Assembly: GCA_964036665.1 (NCBI GenBank)
Contig: OZ038528.1
Span: 20,199,245-20,263,244 of the forward strand
Source: Gordius sp. MW1
Taxonomy: Eukaryota; Nematomorpha; Gordioida; Gordea; Gordiidae
Length of the DNA stretch: 64,000 nucleotides
Direction: 5' to 3'
A program made the position numbers and the translations under genes. Positions 22,269 to 35,400 of this stretch are shown piece after piece. The notes below the pieces were generated by a model. It ran no database searches. It saw only the letters and a program-made list of their open reading frames with translations, and was not told the origin of the DNA. How positions within the stretch are numbered: position 1 is the stretch's first letter; each line of letters begins with the position of its first letter.

Positions 22269-22379
22269 ACAACTTATTATATACAAACAATGCCACAATT
22301 GCTGACTAGAAAATAGGCATCGCATTTTATGCAGGCTTGTGTATAAATACTATCAGGAGCTAAATGTTTTATAATATTA

Positions 22380-22715
22380 CTAGATGAACCCGGCAAACGT
22401 TGTTTTGCCATTTACCCGGGTGTATTAAATTATGTTGGAATTTTAGGGCATAAATGATGACAAAGCGGTTATTGAAGTAAAATAAAGTTTGATGTCTATA
22501 TGTTCTACTTCTATTTTTCTATTTCCGTATACCGTGCAACGCGTACGAATACTCAAAAACTACTGGACCGATTTGGCTCAAACAAATATTAAAACATGCT
22601 CCGGATTGCCAGGAATAAACTGTGAAATTTTGCCAAATCGGTCTGATAGTTTTCCAAAATTGGTGGCGGCATATATACACACACACATAGTTTCATTTAT
22701 ATAATATAAGATATT
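22380..22715 (+). repeat. Dispersed repeat with ACTGGACCGATTTGGC hairpin (copy 1)
   Basis: The core at about 22555-22680 has ACTGGACCGATTTGGCTC and, about 75 bp on, GCCAAATCGGTC in inverted orientation, then GTGGCGGCATATATACACAC and CATAGTTTCATTT...TATAAGAT. The same core occurs at 23310-23430 and 23447-23620. The AT-repeat 3' end resembles 3' tails of insect LINE/SINE repeats; the class is not settled. Confidence 0.6.
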
Positions 22716-22719
22716 CAGA

Positions 22720-23305
22720 TTTCATCTTTAGAACTACAAAATACATTAAAAATATTTTGACCATTATGCAAGGTGACATGTAGAAACAATTAAACATGTA
22801 ATAATATTAAGAATTCATCGTTGAAACTACAAAATATATTAGAAATCTATTAATTGCTCTGTTATCGGGATTTAAAAAAATTTACCTTGATTAAAGGCCT
22901 TTATACGTTATTTTCATATTTGATAATTAGAAATATTTTCAATTATATTAATTGGGTATTGTAAAACTTATTAATTTTAACGCTAATCAAATAAGTGTAG
23001 AGAATATATTTATTCTAGAAACTTTTAAACTTGTAGCTTTTACATTCTCGAAGCCCCTTGTTAGGTTTAGACGTGATAGTGTACCAGGGAAAGCTAAGAT
23101 CGATGTATCATAGTATGTAACTTTAACTGAAAATTTAAAATGAAGTTTGAACATATAAAAAACTGACGTTAGAAATCTTTTTAAAAAATATATATACAAT
23201 CTCATAATTACCTTTTAAGCCATGGAAAAAAGAATTAAAATTAACCAAGAATGAAAGAAATTTTATTTATTTCAGGTTTAATTGATAAATTTTATGTTGT
23301 CACCG
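22720..23305. other. No gene seen
   Basis: AT-rich sequence. Two short near-repeats (GAACTACAAAATACATTA and GAAACTACAAAATATATTAG, about 110 bp apart) lie at 22730 and 22824. No recognisable coding sequence. Confidence 0.4.
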
Positions 23306-23620
23306 TTAACCGTTCTCGAAAACTAATGGACCGATTTGGCCCGAACAAATCTTAAAACATGCTCCGGAGTGTCAGGAATAAACTGTAAAATTTTGAGCCA
23401 AATCGAACTGGTAGTTTTTATAAAAGTTGAGAATCAGACACTAAACTGTTCTCGAAAACTACTGGACCGATTTGGCTCGAACAAATCTTAAAACATGCTC
23501 CGGAGTTTGGGGAATAAACTGTGAAATTTTGAGCCAAATCGGTCCGGTAGTTCTCCAAAATTGGTGGCGGCATATATATATATACAGACATACATAGTTT
23601 CATTTTTATATAAAAGATTG
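23306..23620 (+). repeat. Two tandem copies of the GGACCGATTTGGC hairpin repeat
   Basis: Copy 2a (about 23310-23430) and copy 2b (about 23447-23620) each hold CTCGAAAACTA(C/A)TGGACCG, AAACATGCTCCGGAGT and the inverted GAGCCAAATCG. Only copy 2b continues into the CATATATATA...TATAAAAGATT tail. Confidence 0.7.
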
Positions 23621-23769
23621 TATTCCTTAATTGATTATATTTATTCTTAACACTCTCCGTTGCACTAAAATTAAATTCAACCACATATAAAGTTCTATTA
23701 TTCTAATATGTGAATTGCGATTTACTGCATGGCAAATCATCAATTTTAACCGTTATTAGCATATGTTAT

Positions 23770-24175
23770 TTTCTATCGTGCGGGTTCACAATCGTAGATT
23801 GGTCTCCAGCGGTTCCATCTTTATCGTGTTATGATCATGCTCTATTTACTAGCCCTTTTCATTAAAAACTAGCTTGCCCTCTAACTCTCTTTCCCGTCAT
23901 ATCCATACCCAATACTTTTTAACATCATTTACATTCCTTACTATTATTTGTCCACATAAGTATACCAACTGCTGAATTTCCTCTTTTAACGTGAGGCCTT
24001 CATTCATCATGTTATCGAGATTCTAGGCTCCATCGTATATTTCTCATCTCCGTGGCTTGTGTTAACTTTTTCTCCTTAGCTCTCAAATACCATGTTTCGC
24101 TTCCGTTGAGTAACACTGGTCATACGATAAAATCACACGTTTATTTTAACCATATTGTCATCTTGCAGCATATTA
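23770..24175 (-). pseudogene. LINE reverse-transcriptase C-terminal tail
   Basis: The reverse strand reads PVLLNGSETWYLRAKEKKLT then QATEMRNIRWSLESR. This is the conserved YGSETW...EMRxLRW region after the reverse-transcriptase domain of non-LTR retrotransposons. Further on come a MTGKRVRGQ segment and DGTAGDQSTIVNPHDR, the usual C-terminal end. It has several stops. The reverse-transcriptase core is absent. Confidence 0.65.
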
Positions 24176-24790
24176 TAGCAAGATTTTACAAGCAGAAAGT
24201 ACAGGGCTTTTATAAGAACCCTAGGGTTCATATCGAGTGTATTTGTCGTTGTTAAGAGCAATTTTAAACTTAACGTAATTTAACAAATTATAAATTTTTT
24301 TTTACAATTTTCTATTTTTTAATTAAGCTATTATATCATAAATTAGAAATTATTAAAATAGTAAATGCTTTACTAGAAAATATGAGTTGAATATAGACCC
24401 TTAATTTATATTGTATCCTGTTCAAACATAATTGGGACCTTGTTAAGTAAGTCTAATAATATACAATTATTGTTGAAATAATAAATTAAAATTTGTTAAT
24501 TTGTGCATGTATTCGGTTATTAGTGCTCCAATAAACAAGTTATTAATTATATACTATAGAAATGAATTTGTTATTATAGGATTTAAATTTTGTTCTATCT
24601 TGCCTATGATAGTAGCTGTTGTTATCAACATATAAATTAGGAATTATAAGAATGCGTTTTGGGATATCAATTATAATAAGCTGGCTTTTAGACATTTTTA
24701 GCATCTATTTTCAGTAACATAAGAATATTCTTATTCATTTCTAGGTAATGTTACTAAACGTCCGAACTAAGCTAAATCAGATGTGATAAA
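24176..24790. other. No gene seen
   Basis: AT-rich intergenic sequence with no recognisable coding blocks or repeats. Confidence 0.4.
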
Positions 24791-24798
24791 AACTACGG

Positions 24799-24953
24799 GG
24801 GTGCCCTATTAACTCGCCGAAAACCATCTCGCCGAATTTAATGTCCCCCGGTAAAAAAAAATCCCCTAATTTAAAATCGTCCCCCAGGGGACCATTTTTA
24901 ACCGGGGGACATTAAATTCGGCGAGATGGTTTTCGACAAGTTGACGGGCCACC
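24799..24953. mobile_element. GGTGCCC foldback element, copy 2
   Basis: This is an almost complete hairpin: GGTGCCCTATTAACTCGCCG at the left is matched by CGACAAGTTGACGGGCCACC at the right. The arms continue through ACCATCTCGCCGAATTTAAT and GTCCCCCGG. AACTACGG flanks both ends (24791-24798 and 24954-24961), an exact 8-bp target duplication. It is a shorter sister of 21999-22268. Confidence 0.85.
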
Positions 24954-25195
24954 AACTACGGGTCAAATAAAGAAAAGGATGTTTTTCATCAACAATTGTG
25001 AGTTCACCTACAATTCCTAAATTAAATTATTATAATATAGTCATCGTAAATTTTAAGCTGTCTCATTATTAATATTTAACATCATATATAGTCCCACTTT
25101 TAAAATGGGTACCTTGGTGTAATTGAATCTTTAACGTTTATTATGTAAGCCTTTTTATAAAATATATTTATATCAACTTTATAGGATTTGTTTAG

Positions 25196-25395
25196 AAAAC
25201 AAATTAGAGACCTGCACGGCTCGGCCCGCGGACGGGCCTAAAATCCCGGCCCGCGGGTCGGGCCGGGCTTCTGCTTAAAAATAAAATAACGGGCCGGGCC
25301 TGGACGGGCCGATATATAACGTAACGGGCTCAGGCCAGGCCTAGTTATACATAAGGCCCGTTTAAAGCCCGTCAAAAAATTAATTAGATTTAGTA
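25196..25395. repeat. CGGCCCG-rich end of a hAT-like element
   Basis: TTAGAGACCTGCACGG opens a GC-rich stretch with repeated CGGCCCG, CGGGCCGGGC and GGCCCGT motifs, abruptly different from the AT-rich flanks. Related arrays are at 61330-61465 and, weaker, at 42125-42225, 55030-55110 and 57930-57975. The pattern of a short TAGAG-type end plus subterminal repeats matches the two hAT elements in this window; the superfamily is inferred. Confidence 0.55.
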
Positions 25396-25669
25396 TGAAA
25401 GAAGGTGTTTTTATAATGTTCTAATTTGTAATTATTTTATGTATTAAATTTTGTTTCCATCCTAGTTCATTAATTCAACAATAGCTCAACACGCATTTTA
25501 AATGTTAAAGATAATTTATACACGTGATCCCATGGGCGGGAATAGAGCAAAAAATGTTTTATCCATCGGGAATTTTTGGATTTGGAGGGGTGCAGCTGCT
25601 CATATTTGCCTCCCCATTTATACCTTCTAGCAATATTGAGTGAATTAATTTAATATTATCTAAAATTTA

Positions 25670-26035
25670 TATTAATTGCTATGCAATTTATGGGCTCTCT
25701 TTTGGTTATGCGTCCTGTCCATCCTGTCCTGTCCAACTTGTAATTTTTCAATAATTGCCGTGGAAACTCATACGGGTTTTTAATGGCGTGGACTTATTCT
25801 TCTGTTAAAGACTTTTATTTAGCTGACCGCTGATTGGCTTTACTTTTTTCGACCTAGCCTAAGCTCGAATTCCATTATTGTTTTTGTGCCTGACTGATTA
25901 CCCTTATTAATAAACTTATTTTGGCAATTTGTCTAGGTTGTTAATTTATAACGGATGAATGCGAAACTGGCTAAATAATTCCCTGCAAATCAATGCTGAC
26001 CGTTGCTAACTTCTACCTTATCTGACCCTGGCCAA
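25670..26035 (+). repeat. ATTGCTATGCAATTTATGGG dispersed repeat, long copy
   Basis: It starts ATTGCTATGCAATTTATGGG, followed by a GTCC-rich stretch, CCAACTTGTAATTTTTCAAT, CCGTGGAAACT, GATTGGCTTTA, GCGAAACTGG and CTGACCCTGGCC. The whole order is found in reverse complement at 52360-52845. No protein-coding content is seen, so it is a non-autonomous repeat of unknown class. Confidence 0.75.
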
Positions 26036-26039
26036 ATGC

Positions 26040-28990
26040 CAAAATTTATATACTCATTATCATTAACAAATTTAAAAAGAAATTCTAAAATTTATTTCCT
26101 CAAGTTACTTTTATCACTGTTTTCTCATTTTATATCAATAACCTAAATATGTAAAATGGTGGCAAAGCAAAGAAGCTAAGTAGTTTATTAAAACATTATA
26201 ACCTTAAATAAGGGGTTTAAAAGTTTATTTGGCTTATATATGGTTTTATATATCGAAGTGTCACTTGTAAAAAGTTTTTCCCATGTAGGTCGTTTCTTAA
26301 AAGATAGAAGGACTAGAGTGACCGGGAATTACCAATTTTTTCTTTTTAAACTATTTTTATTAACATTTTTAACTCAATCATATTGTTTGCCAAATAATTA
26401 TTATTCTTATTACAAACCTACATTTCCAGGTGTCTTATTTAAAGTTAATGTTTTAGGTAATTAATTATTTTTTTTGTTTAAAATCTTTTAAAGTAATTTA
26501 ATTAGTAGTGGGAATAAAATGTTTTAAGTAATTTAATTAGTGGACACTAATTTATCGTCTGCGGGAGATGCTTAATTAGTGATTGGTTTAAGGCACTAAT
26601 TAGAAGCAGACGAATATGTTAAAGGTTCCTCATGCAAATTGAGATGTGCAGTACATTGACCTGAATAAAGGTTAAGGGCATCTTTCATGAAAATTGACAT
26701 GTGAAGTACATCGACAGGGTTTAAATAGCTAGATTTTTACCCTGCATATTAGAATTAATTTTTTTCCTACTTAGAACTCGGTTGTCCTGCTTCTTCTCGC
26801 TCCAAAACCCAGACGCCCCTAACCAATACTTCTATTAGTTCTTATAGTTCTTAGATATTAATATATATCGCGAACATTCGCCCCCTACGTTCATTGTTAA
26901 ATATACATATATTGAATACTTTAATAAAAATCCAAACATAAAATTGGTAGCTCGAAATTCTCAAACATTGAATTGAATTACACATATAAAAGTTAAGAAT
27001 AAGTTATCTCTTTGTTTCAAATCAATTTAATCGAAATTAAACAAAATAACTGTCATTATTACAGGATCAAATATATAGGCAGCGCGCGGAGCCGAAACTT
27101 TCTTGTCAGATTCGAAATAATTGAATTCCATAAATTATTTTATTTTTTTAAAATTTTATTTCCGCGATAAAACTAATTTGTCGCGTATGTATTGCGATAG
27201 TTTTATCGTATTACATTTTTCCCGAATATAATCACTACTCAAAAAGAAAAAAAAATATCTCTGTAAGAGAGGCAATAATAATCGCTAAAGAGGGGTAATA
27301 AAAATCGTTAAAAGGGGGGTAATAATAATCGTATCTATTTATATCATACAGATACTAACAATCATGACTGAACATAAACAGGAGTAAAATTTACGCATAT
27401 AAGTGAATGTGTGTGGGGGGGGGCGGAACGAATATATAAATTTGTGGATAGCACACACGTAAGGGGGTGGGGCGTAAGGGGGTTGAGGATATCATACCTC
27501 CCTCTTTATCGAGAAGACCACGGCTTAATAATTATTTAGCTAGAGGTCGAGGCGGCGATTTACCTTATCTATTTTAATCAAAACCATAGGTACAACTTAC
27601 AATTTGATCATTTGTTTAGCCTACATAATTTTCAAATATCTCATATAATTTTTCGCCTGACATCTAGTGCCAGATATTTGCCTTTGCCCACGGATCGACT
27701 GATTTATGGACAGCTGATTTAATCGATGAAATCCCGCACTGTGAATCAGCGATAAAAGGGGACGTCATGGCTAGCGGACTTTTAGTCCCAGCACTATGAC
27801 TCACTGAGCAACAGCCTCAACAAAATTTATAATTAATCTATACTAAATTATCACACAGGCTACACCGTCTCTTCTCATGGGGAGGGGGGGGGGGTAATTT
27901 CCGAGAAAATTTTAATATTTTTTTTATGATAAAAAAATATAGCGTGTGCAAAATATAAAACGTTATAAGAAATAGTCATTAAAAAATAGTTTAATTTTTC
28001 TTTTGAGCATAAATAGTCAAATAATTCAACAGAGGTGGCGCATATGATGATTGATGAACTTTTTAAAAGCCGATCTATATATTCGATGTTTTGACATATT
28101 ATTTATGAATTAAGTTTTCTATCGCCCGAGTGTCACAACTTCGCTCATTGATGCAAGTAGGTGTGACTAAGTTAACCAATGATTTTAATATAACTTTAAA
28201 AGCTTATAGAACTCCAAAAGCATTCTTGGGGCAGGTCCATGATTTTGAGTCAAATCTATATATCACAGATCAAAGTCTAATTTAATGTTAATGTTTGTCC
28301 TATATTAATCCCTTAAATAAAATTTGGTGAAAAGATCCTCAAAGTAATTTAAGGATCTGGAAACGAGATTTAAAAGTTGGTTAGAACTTGTATTTTCAAA
28401 TTACCGTTCATTTGTTTTAATAATTAGGAAATTAGACAATGGAATAAATAATGTTTTTAATTATAAATTTTAAAAAATTTAATGAGAAATAAACATATTA
28501 GTCTAGAGAATTATTATTATTAACCCATTTAAGCAAAATTACTATTATATTTATTTAGTATTAAATGAATAGCCATAATAATTCCCAAACATGAATATTT
28601 TATTCTTCAAATATAAACGCAGTTGCAGGCATTATATGAATCACCCAAAAAAACGCTGCGGAGGGATGGCGGAGAAAAAAGTTCCATTCGAAATATTTCT
28701 GGGAATACAGGATCCTAAAAACTGCTCGCGTGTGATGGATATATCTAATATGTGTTTTTAGCCCTATGGTTTCTCTGTGGTTTTCAACTTACAATCGTAT
28801 GATAATTAGTTAATTCAGAAAAACAGTTGTAGGGGTATAGGAGAGTATAATATCTGGGTTCAGCGAGGGGATACTCTAACATTTACGTTCAGTGAGGAGG
28901 CAGTGGAGAGTGTTACCTGATGCCAACTCCAACGACTTAGTTGGAAAATTAGTATTTAGATTGTGTCCATTAGCAAATTTATGTTTTTTA
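26040..28990. other. Intergenic, no gene supported
   Basis: AT-rich with low-complexity tracts. Visible small structure: a ~63-bp imperfect duplication at 26628-26720 (TCATGCAAATTGAGATGTGC and TCATGAAAATTGACATGTGA) and GGGGTAATAA repeats at 27290-27330. A short frame at 28666 (MAEKKVPFEIFLG...) has a good start context but ends after 32 codons. Any UHRF1 promoter lies at the right end, but no TATA box or other element is convincing. Confidence 0.4.
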
Positions 28991-29026
28991 ATCAAAATAA
29001 TATAGATTAGCTTTAGCTTCCAAAAG

Positions 29027-29149
29027 TAAATTTTAGATGAAACCCTTTGTCAACATTGTATCTTATAGAATTCAATTGAGTTGTAATTTTATTTGCTAGT
29101 TGAATCACTTGTTGTAGGTCAACATCTTTTTTCTGCAATTGTTTGCATA
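29027..29149 (-). pseudogene. ZMYM1/TTF-type hAT fragment
   Basis: The reverse strand reads ICKQLQKKDVDLQQVIQLAN then KITTQLNSIRYNVDKGF. This is the LQKKxxDLxxAxxLV...LxxLR block found upstream of the PRR...EEYYR block in this hAT group. It is a short isolated piece ending about 320 bp before the UHRF1 start codon. Confidence 0.55.
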
Positions 29150-29467
29150 TTTAAGATGTACAGCTGAAAAGCTTATCAAGACATAAAAGGAAAATCAAGT
29201 ATTCATATTGCCGAAGGCAACCACTTTGATAGTTAATAAAATTGCAAGTTACTAGTTGTGATTTTTTATATTATGACTAATACAACCATATGTCTTAAAT
29301 GAGAAATGATTAGTTAAGATGTGGCTATCGGTAAGCAACATGCTTAATAATTCTTGATTGTTTTATGCCCTAACGAGTAGCGACATTATACGATGAAGTA
29401 CTTAAATTATTTAAAAAGATTACCATCTGTTCATTGCTTACATTCACTAGGACCCCGCGGTTTTTAA

Positions 29468-32400
29468 ATGTGGGTAAGAGTTAGGACATTTGATGGAAAA
29501 AGATTGGAAATTATTGATGGTCTTAGTAAACTTACATTAGTCGGAGAACTTAAAAAGAAAATATCGAAAACATTTTCAATCAATGTATCTCAACAAAGGT
29601 TATTCTTTAGAGGAAAACAAGTATTTAAACATTTATCGATTAGAACTAATTAAATAGCTGGAAAATGGGCACACTCTGTATGACTATAGTGTGGGTCTTA
29701 ATGAAATTATACAATTGCTGATAAAACAAGATGAAGCCTATAATCACACACCATTAACTGAAGTAAATGATTTATTTACTATGTAAATATCTCTAAAATA
29801 GGAAATACCCGATGAATATATTTATATGCCAGTTATCCCAGGTCTTTATAAAGTATAATTTTGATCAATAAATTTAAAAAATGAATTTAGCTAGGTGATA
29901 TAGTAGATGTGAGGGATGATGAAACTGGTGCCTGGTTTGAAGCAATCATCACAAATTATGGATTTAAAATGAAAATCAATGATATCATGACTAGCAAGTT
30001 TAAAAATATCAGTGACTGGTCAAAGCTTTTATTATACCAAGTGCAATATTTGGGGTATTATGAATTTTGCTAATGTAAAAATAAAAATTATTATTTATTT
30101 TTTGTAAAAGGTATGAAAAAGTTTTAGACATCCAAGAATCCTTCCTCATACCTAGAGTTGATAAACTTTTGAATGCTGAAAGTTTAAAGGAGGGTCAAAA
30201 TATTTTGGCTAATTATAATATTGATGACCCTATTGACAGGGGTTATTGGTATATCTGCAAAATTAATACAATTTTGCAAAAGAGAAAGCCTTTAATTGTG
30301 GTAGATATTAATTTGGGGTAATTATATTTTTAAACACATTGTAATTGTTATTAATACGATTTTATTTTTATAGAGATGATAATGAAGTCCTAGAGGGATG
30401 CAAATTAAAATTTTTAGACGAGTTTTATGAAATACCTCACACTTCAATGCAAAATTCAATCCATTATGATTTATCAAATATCTCTAAACAAATTGAAGAT
30501 TATTTACTTAATAACACTAATTTGCATGAAATTCCTGTCATTGATACCTCAATTAAACCACTTCGTAAGTATTTATCATGCTTTATTATATATAAACCAT
30601 AAATTTATTTTTGATAAAAGCTTCATTATTTAGTGATAACAATGATTATAAATGTGTAGAGTGTATTTATGTAATTTACTATTGTAAAAATGGTATTTTT
30701 GTCTTTAATTTAATGTTTTTTGCCTCTTGGCTACAATTTAAAAAAGGTTTAGATACATTTTTTGAAATTTTATAAAAATTACAAAATGCCTTGATATGGC
30801 TAAATTGATTACAACTAGGGTAACTACTATGTTATAGACTTTAATGCATTTTGTCTATGTTTATTTTATTCATTTTGTTTTTTACTCTTAAGTTTATCAA
30901 AATAATACCAAATGTTATTGAATAAAGCTATTTTGGGGGATAAAATAAAATATCATTATAAATGTAAGGCTAAATCTATAAACATTGAAAATCTTTATTT
31001 TTTTAAATTTGAATTAAGTTATACTTAAGTTATTAATGTCACTCTACATAAAGTTATAATTATTTTTGGAGGAAAATTGAATAATTCATCTGACTATTTT
31101 GTTCTGTGTAAGTTTAGTTAAACTATTAAGCTTTAGAGTTTGCAAATTTACCTGTTAAATTAACTATGTTTATAGCTAAAATAAAATAATAATTTTGAGT
31201 TCAATTTATTTGGCTTATAGGCAAGACTAAATATAAAAGTTGTAGCCAACATTGAACTACAGTCACTCTACTATTTAAAAAAATTTATAGATAAAGTTAT
31301 TTTAACAGTTAAATGTTTTTTGATGATTGAAAAATAATAATAAAATTATTTAGTGGATATATTTGCAAAATTTAACAGCTCCCTTGCCTTATCTTTTCTA
31401 CATAGAAAAAGGAAAGGAAATATATAAATACCTCAACAATTTCATTTTTGTCCCAATTTAGAACAGGAGGGTAGCCAATTTCTTAAAAAATATCAAAATT
31501 TATTATTCTACAAGCAGAAAATCATTTTTTAAAACTTAACAAAGTTTTGATCTATATTTTTGCATGTATTTTTATAATAATTTGGAAACAAATAAAATGT
31601 CATCCTAAAAAATGATAATGATGTTTTTTCAGGAAAACTTAGATACACTTGCGATGTGTGTAAAGATAATGTTGATAAAAAGTGTAGAAAATGTCATTGT
31701 CAACTCTGTGGTGGCAAAGATGATTTAGAAAAACAATTGATGTGTGATGAATGTGATCGGGCCTGGCATGCATATTGCCTAGATCCTCCCATTGAAGAGT
31801 TTCCCTCTTCCGATGAAGACTGGTAGTTTTTAAACCCAAAAATTCACACAAATAAATTTTTAAGTTTTGTAGTGGCCTGCGATCTCTTGTGACTGTTTTA
31901 GAAAAAAAACATTATATTAAGGCAGGATACTAACTAGTGTTGTAAAAACGGCGGGGTTTTGTTTGGTCAACCTTTGGTTGTGGTCGACTAAACATAAACA
32001 AACAAAAAGTTTTTTGGTCTGTTTTTCTTTGTCGACCTCTAAGATTAGTCTAAATTAAAAAAAACAGGCCAGAGTTGACTGTTTAGTTGGACCAAGCCAA
32101 AGGTGAACCAAACAAAACCCGGCCGTTTTTACAACACTAAAGGATACCTTACATTGTTTGTTTTTGTTCTTTTTAAAAGAGTTGTTAATGTTTTGAGATG
32201 CCTTGGAATTAATTTTGTAAGCATAGTGTTAAAGAAACTACCTAACAAACTTTATGTTTGAAATAATCATTCTCCTTATAGGTATTTTGTTGATTTTTGT
32301 ATATTGAAATATTTATTGATTTAATAATTTGGCATTGTCAGAAATATTGAAGCAAGTTTAGGTAAAACTTCTCGGCTTTAGTTTTTATAACAGTACTTTT

Positions 32401-35400
32401 TAAAATTAGTTTAAAGTTGTAGCACATATGCTAGCAGTTTAAGCTATTTTTAAAATGAATTTAATAATTTTGGGGAATAAACATTTTATAAGAACATAAA
32501 TGACCAATGCCAGAGTACTTATACTTCTGATCAGTGAGAAATTCAATAGTAATTTAAAATTTAAGGATGATGATCAAAATAACCTAACATTTTTTTATGT
32601 AAAATCTAATATAAAACTAAATTAAATATTTCCTAGGTACTGCCACGAATGTAAGCTGGATCAAGATGAAATTGTAAAAGCTGGGGAACCTTTGAAAAAG
32701 AGGAAAATTACTTTTAAATCATCTCACTCGACAGGAAAAAGCCCTAAATCCGACGATTTTATAATTGACAAAACGTTTGAAGATGGGAGTAGTGATTCTG
32801 AAGATAGTACTAAAAGTCATGCCCGAAGCACAAAAACTAAATTTCACGATTGGGGAAAGGTTGATTCAATGTCTTTTTTTGCCATTATATTAACTAATTT
32901 TTTTAATGCCAATAAATTTATTCAAACGTTATAAAAAAGTTACATTCACGGCTAAAAACTATAAAAACGCCCTCAGACTAAATGGATGACATTGATCTGT
33001 ATAATCGTGTTGGATTTAAAGATTTCCATTGAAATATTTTGCATTATAAAAAAATACTCTTTCAAATCTAATGAAACGTTTGAGACCACTTTTCATTATG
33101 TTTCAAGAGAGCAAGAGCGTTATTTTATTTATACGTAAAATTAACCTAAAACATTAAACATATGGAAGGAAAATTATTAAAGGTAATGAATCGTGGAATG
33201 GCACAAAAGATGTATAAAGGAGTGCACATGGTGAAATTGGTGATTTTTTATGGGATCGAAAATAGGTTTTTAAAATTTTCTCTAAATTGACCACAAACCG
33301 CCTAACATGGCGTTTATTATGTGCGCGAAGCTAAATTTAGGACTCCAGCTTATAAAGTGTGTAAGATATCCTCCATATATTGGGCTTTTTTATAATGGAC
33401 TTAATCTAACAAGTTCAAAATAATATATTTCCCTATTATCAACTCAAAACATTTGTAATTGATGCTCGAAATTCTAAGTTTGAAGTTTTATGTAAAATTA
33501 TTTAGATAGAGGATCCTTAGGAACAAAATGCACCAAAATTCAACTTTCAAAAAAAGTAGGAAAAATCATTTAAACGCACTCGAGTGTGATTTTGGCCTTT
33601 TGAACAATCCTAAAAGTAGTGACCCAACATGGCTAAATTTTTCCTAAACTACTATAATATATCATGCCTATACCCTCATCAACCAAATTATCCAAATCTG
33701 ATGTTCTTTGTTCAAGACATCTTGATTTTTCATGGAAGACCCTCTTAGCTCTTTAAAGTTATCCCATTTACGACAAAATATTTGAAACATAGCATATAAA
33801 ATCTATCAACGCGCTTTGATTCCCTTCCCTTTGCGTTTGTTTACCAATGAATTAATGTTAAACAAAAGCTTTAATTATTTTGAGGAGAGGGCAAATCGTT
33901 TTAATCATAGAGGTAGATGCAAAATAATGATAATTTTTGGACCTTGATTTCGTTACAACATTTATAACTTTTCAATTTAGAGGGGGGGGCAGCTGCCCCT
34001 CCTTACTTTCCCATGACTACACCCTTTTTTAATTTTTTGTGTAATTAGTAAAAAATATTTTGCTTTAAATAATTTTTTATTAATTTTTGTCAGTTCAATG
34101 AATTTTTATGGTTTTATAGGGTATGGCGTGTGTTGGAAGAACTAAAGTATGTACCATAGTACCGTCTAACCATTTTGGCCCCATTCCGGGCGTCGAAGTT
34201 GGTACCCTGTGGAAATTTAGATTACAAGTCAGTGATGTCAATTCATTTTTTTATATATAATCTTAGTTGTAGCTAACTTTTTCAAAATTTGAGAAAAATT
34301 TGAATTTGTTAAAAACGAATAACACATTAATGCAATGTTTTTGCGGTATTAAATTATTTATTTTGGATGATAAAATTTTATTAATTTAATGACTCCCCTA
34401 TAAATTTAATTAAATTGGTCGCCAAAACTTATATATTTATGAATTAGGCTTACTAAAGAATCTTGCAAAAATTCAATTTTTTGAATCTCTTCTGCCCAGC
34501 CCAAAAATAAGTTTGAAATTGTCATCTAATTATCATAACAATTTCAAGTTTTACTAAAAATTTTCTTAAAGCCCCCCATCAACTTTTATCTTGACCCACC
34601 ATGAAGCTATTCTTAAAATCTCAAAAAATGTGTTTTCTCCCAGATATTCACAAGTAATTTCGCGTTTTTCTTCCTTATAACTAACACATAACTAGAATTC
34701 TAATGAATAAAGGTATGACATTGTTAAATATAAAGGTTTCAGAAGCAGGTGTCCATAGACCCCCGGTTGGTGGTATTCATGGGAGAGAGGATGAAGGTGC
34801 CTATTCAATAATCCTATCAGGAGGCTATGAAGATGACGAAGTATTTTTAAAATTATTTTTACAAAAACTTCTTAAATATTACAGTAAGGAGTTGTTTATA
34901 GATGAGGAAAATATTTTTTACAGCGGCATTCTATCAGAATAATATAAATAATTGAGAGATTAAAATCAAGAAGATTATTTTTTGATCTCTGAGTTTGAAA
35001 AATTGAGAATTTAATTTTATGTGACGGTATTTGGCTAGATAGAGATTAAATTACAGACAATAGTATAAGGAGTTTCTTAAAGAAAAAGTTATAAACACTG
35101 AAAAGATAAAAGTTGATGGTTTAATGATTTTTAAAGGATTTCATAAAATGTGAAGTGTATTGGGCTAAATGGACATTAAATACACTAAGGAGGATCTTAA
35201 AAAGATGAACTTTTTACAGTGGTCTTCTATAAGCATATTTAAAATACTTGAAAGATGAGCTTTGAAGGTTTAATGATTTTTAGTATCCCTTAGTATTAGA
35301 TAATTGAAAATTTAACTTAAGGTGACTTTTATTGGGATAGACTTTAATTTATAAACAATAATATTTTAAATTTTTATAATATAAAGTTTAAGATATAGCA

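Noticed and set aside
26240..26464. 74-codon frame with a hydrophobic stretch (FFLFKLFLLTFLTQ)
   Set aside because: No family match by eye, AT-rich composition, and hydrophobic runs are expected from T-rich sequence.
28666..28764. Short frame MAEKKVPFEIFLG... with a GC-richer start context
   Set aside because: Thirty-two codons, no convincing splice donor, and no partner exon found before UHRF1. Not enough to call a gene.
33980..34025. Possible separate MITE with a GGGGGGCAGCTGCCCCTCC palindrome
   Set aside because: It is a fragment of the CATGGGCG family core without either terminus, so it is noted under that family and not listed as an element.
34703..34942. Apparent 79-codon gene in the SRA region
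   Set aside because: Only 34736-34840 is coding, as UHRF1 exon 10. The flanks of this frame are intron.
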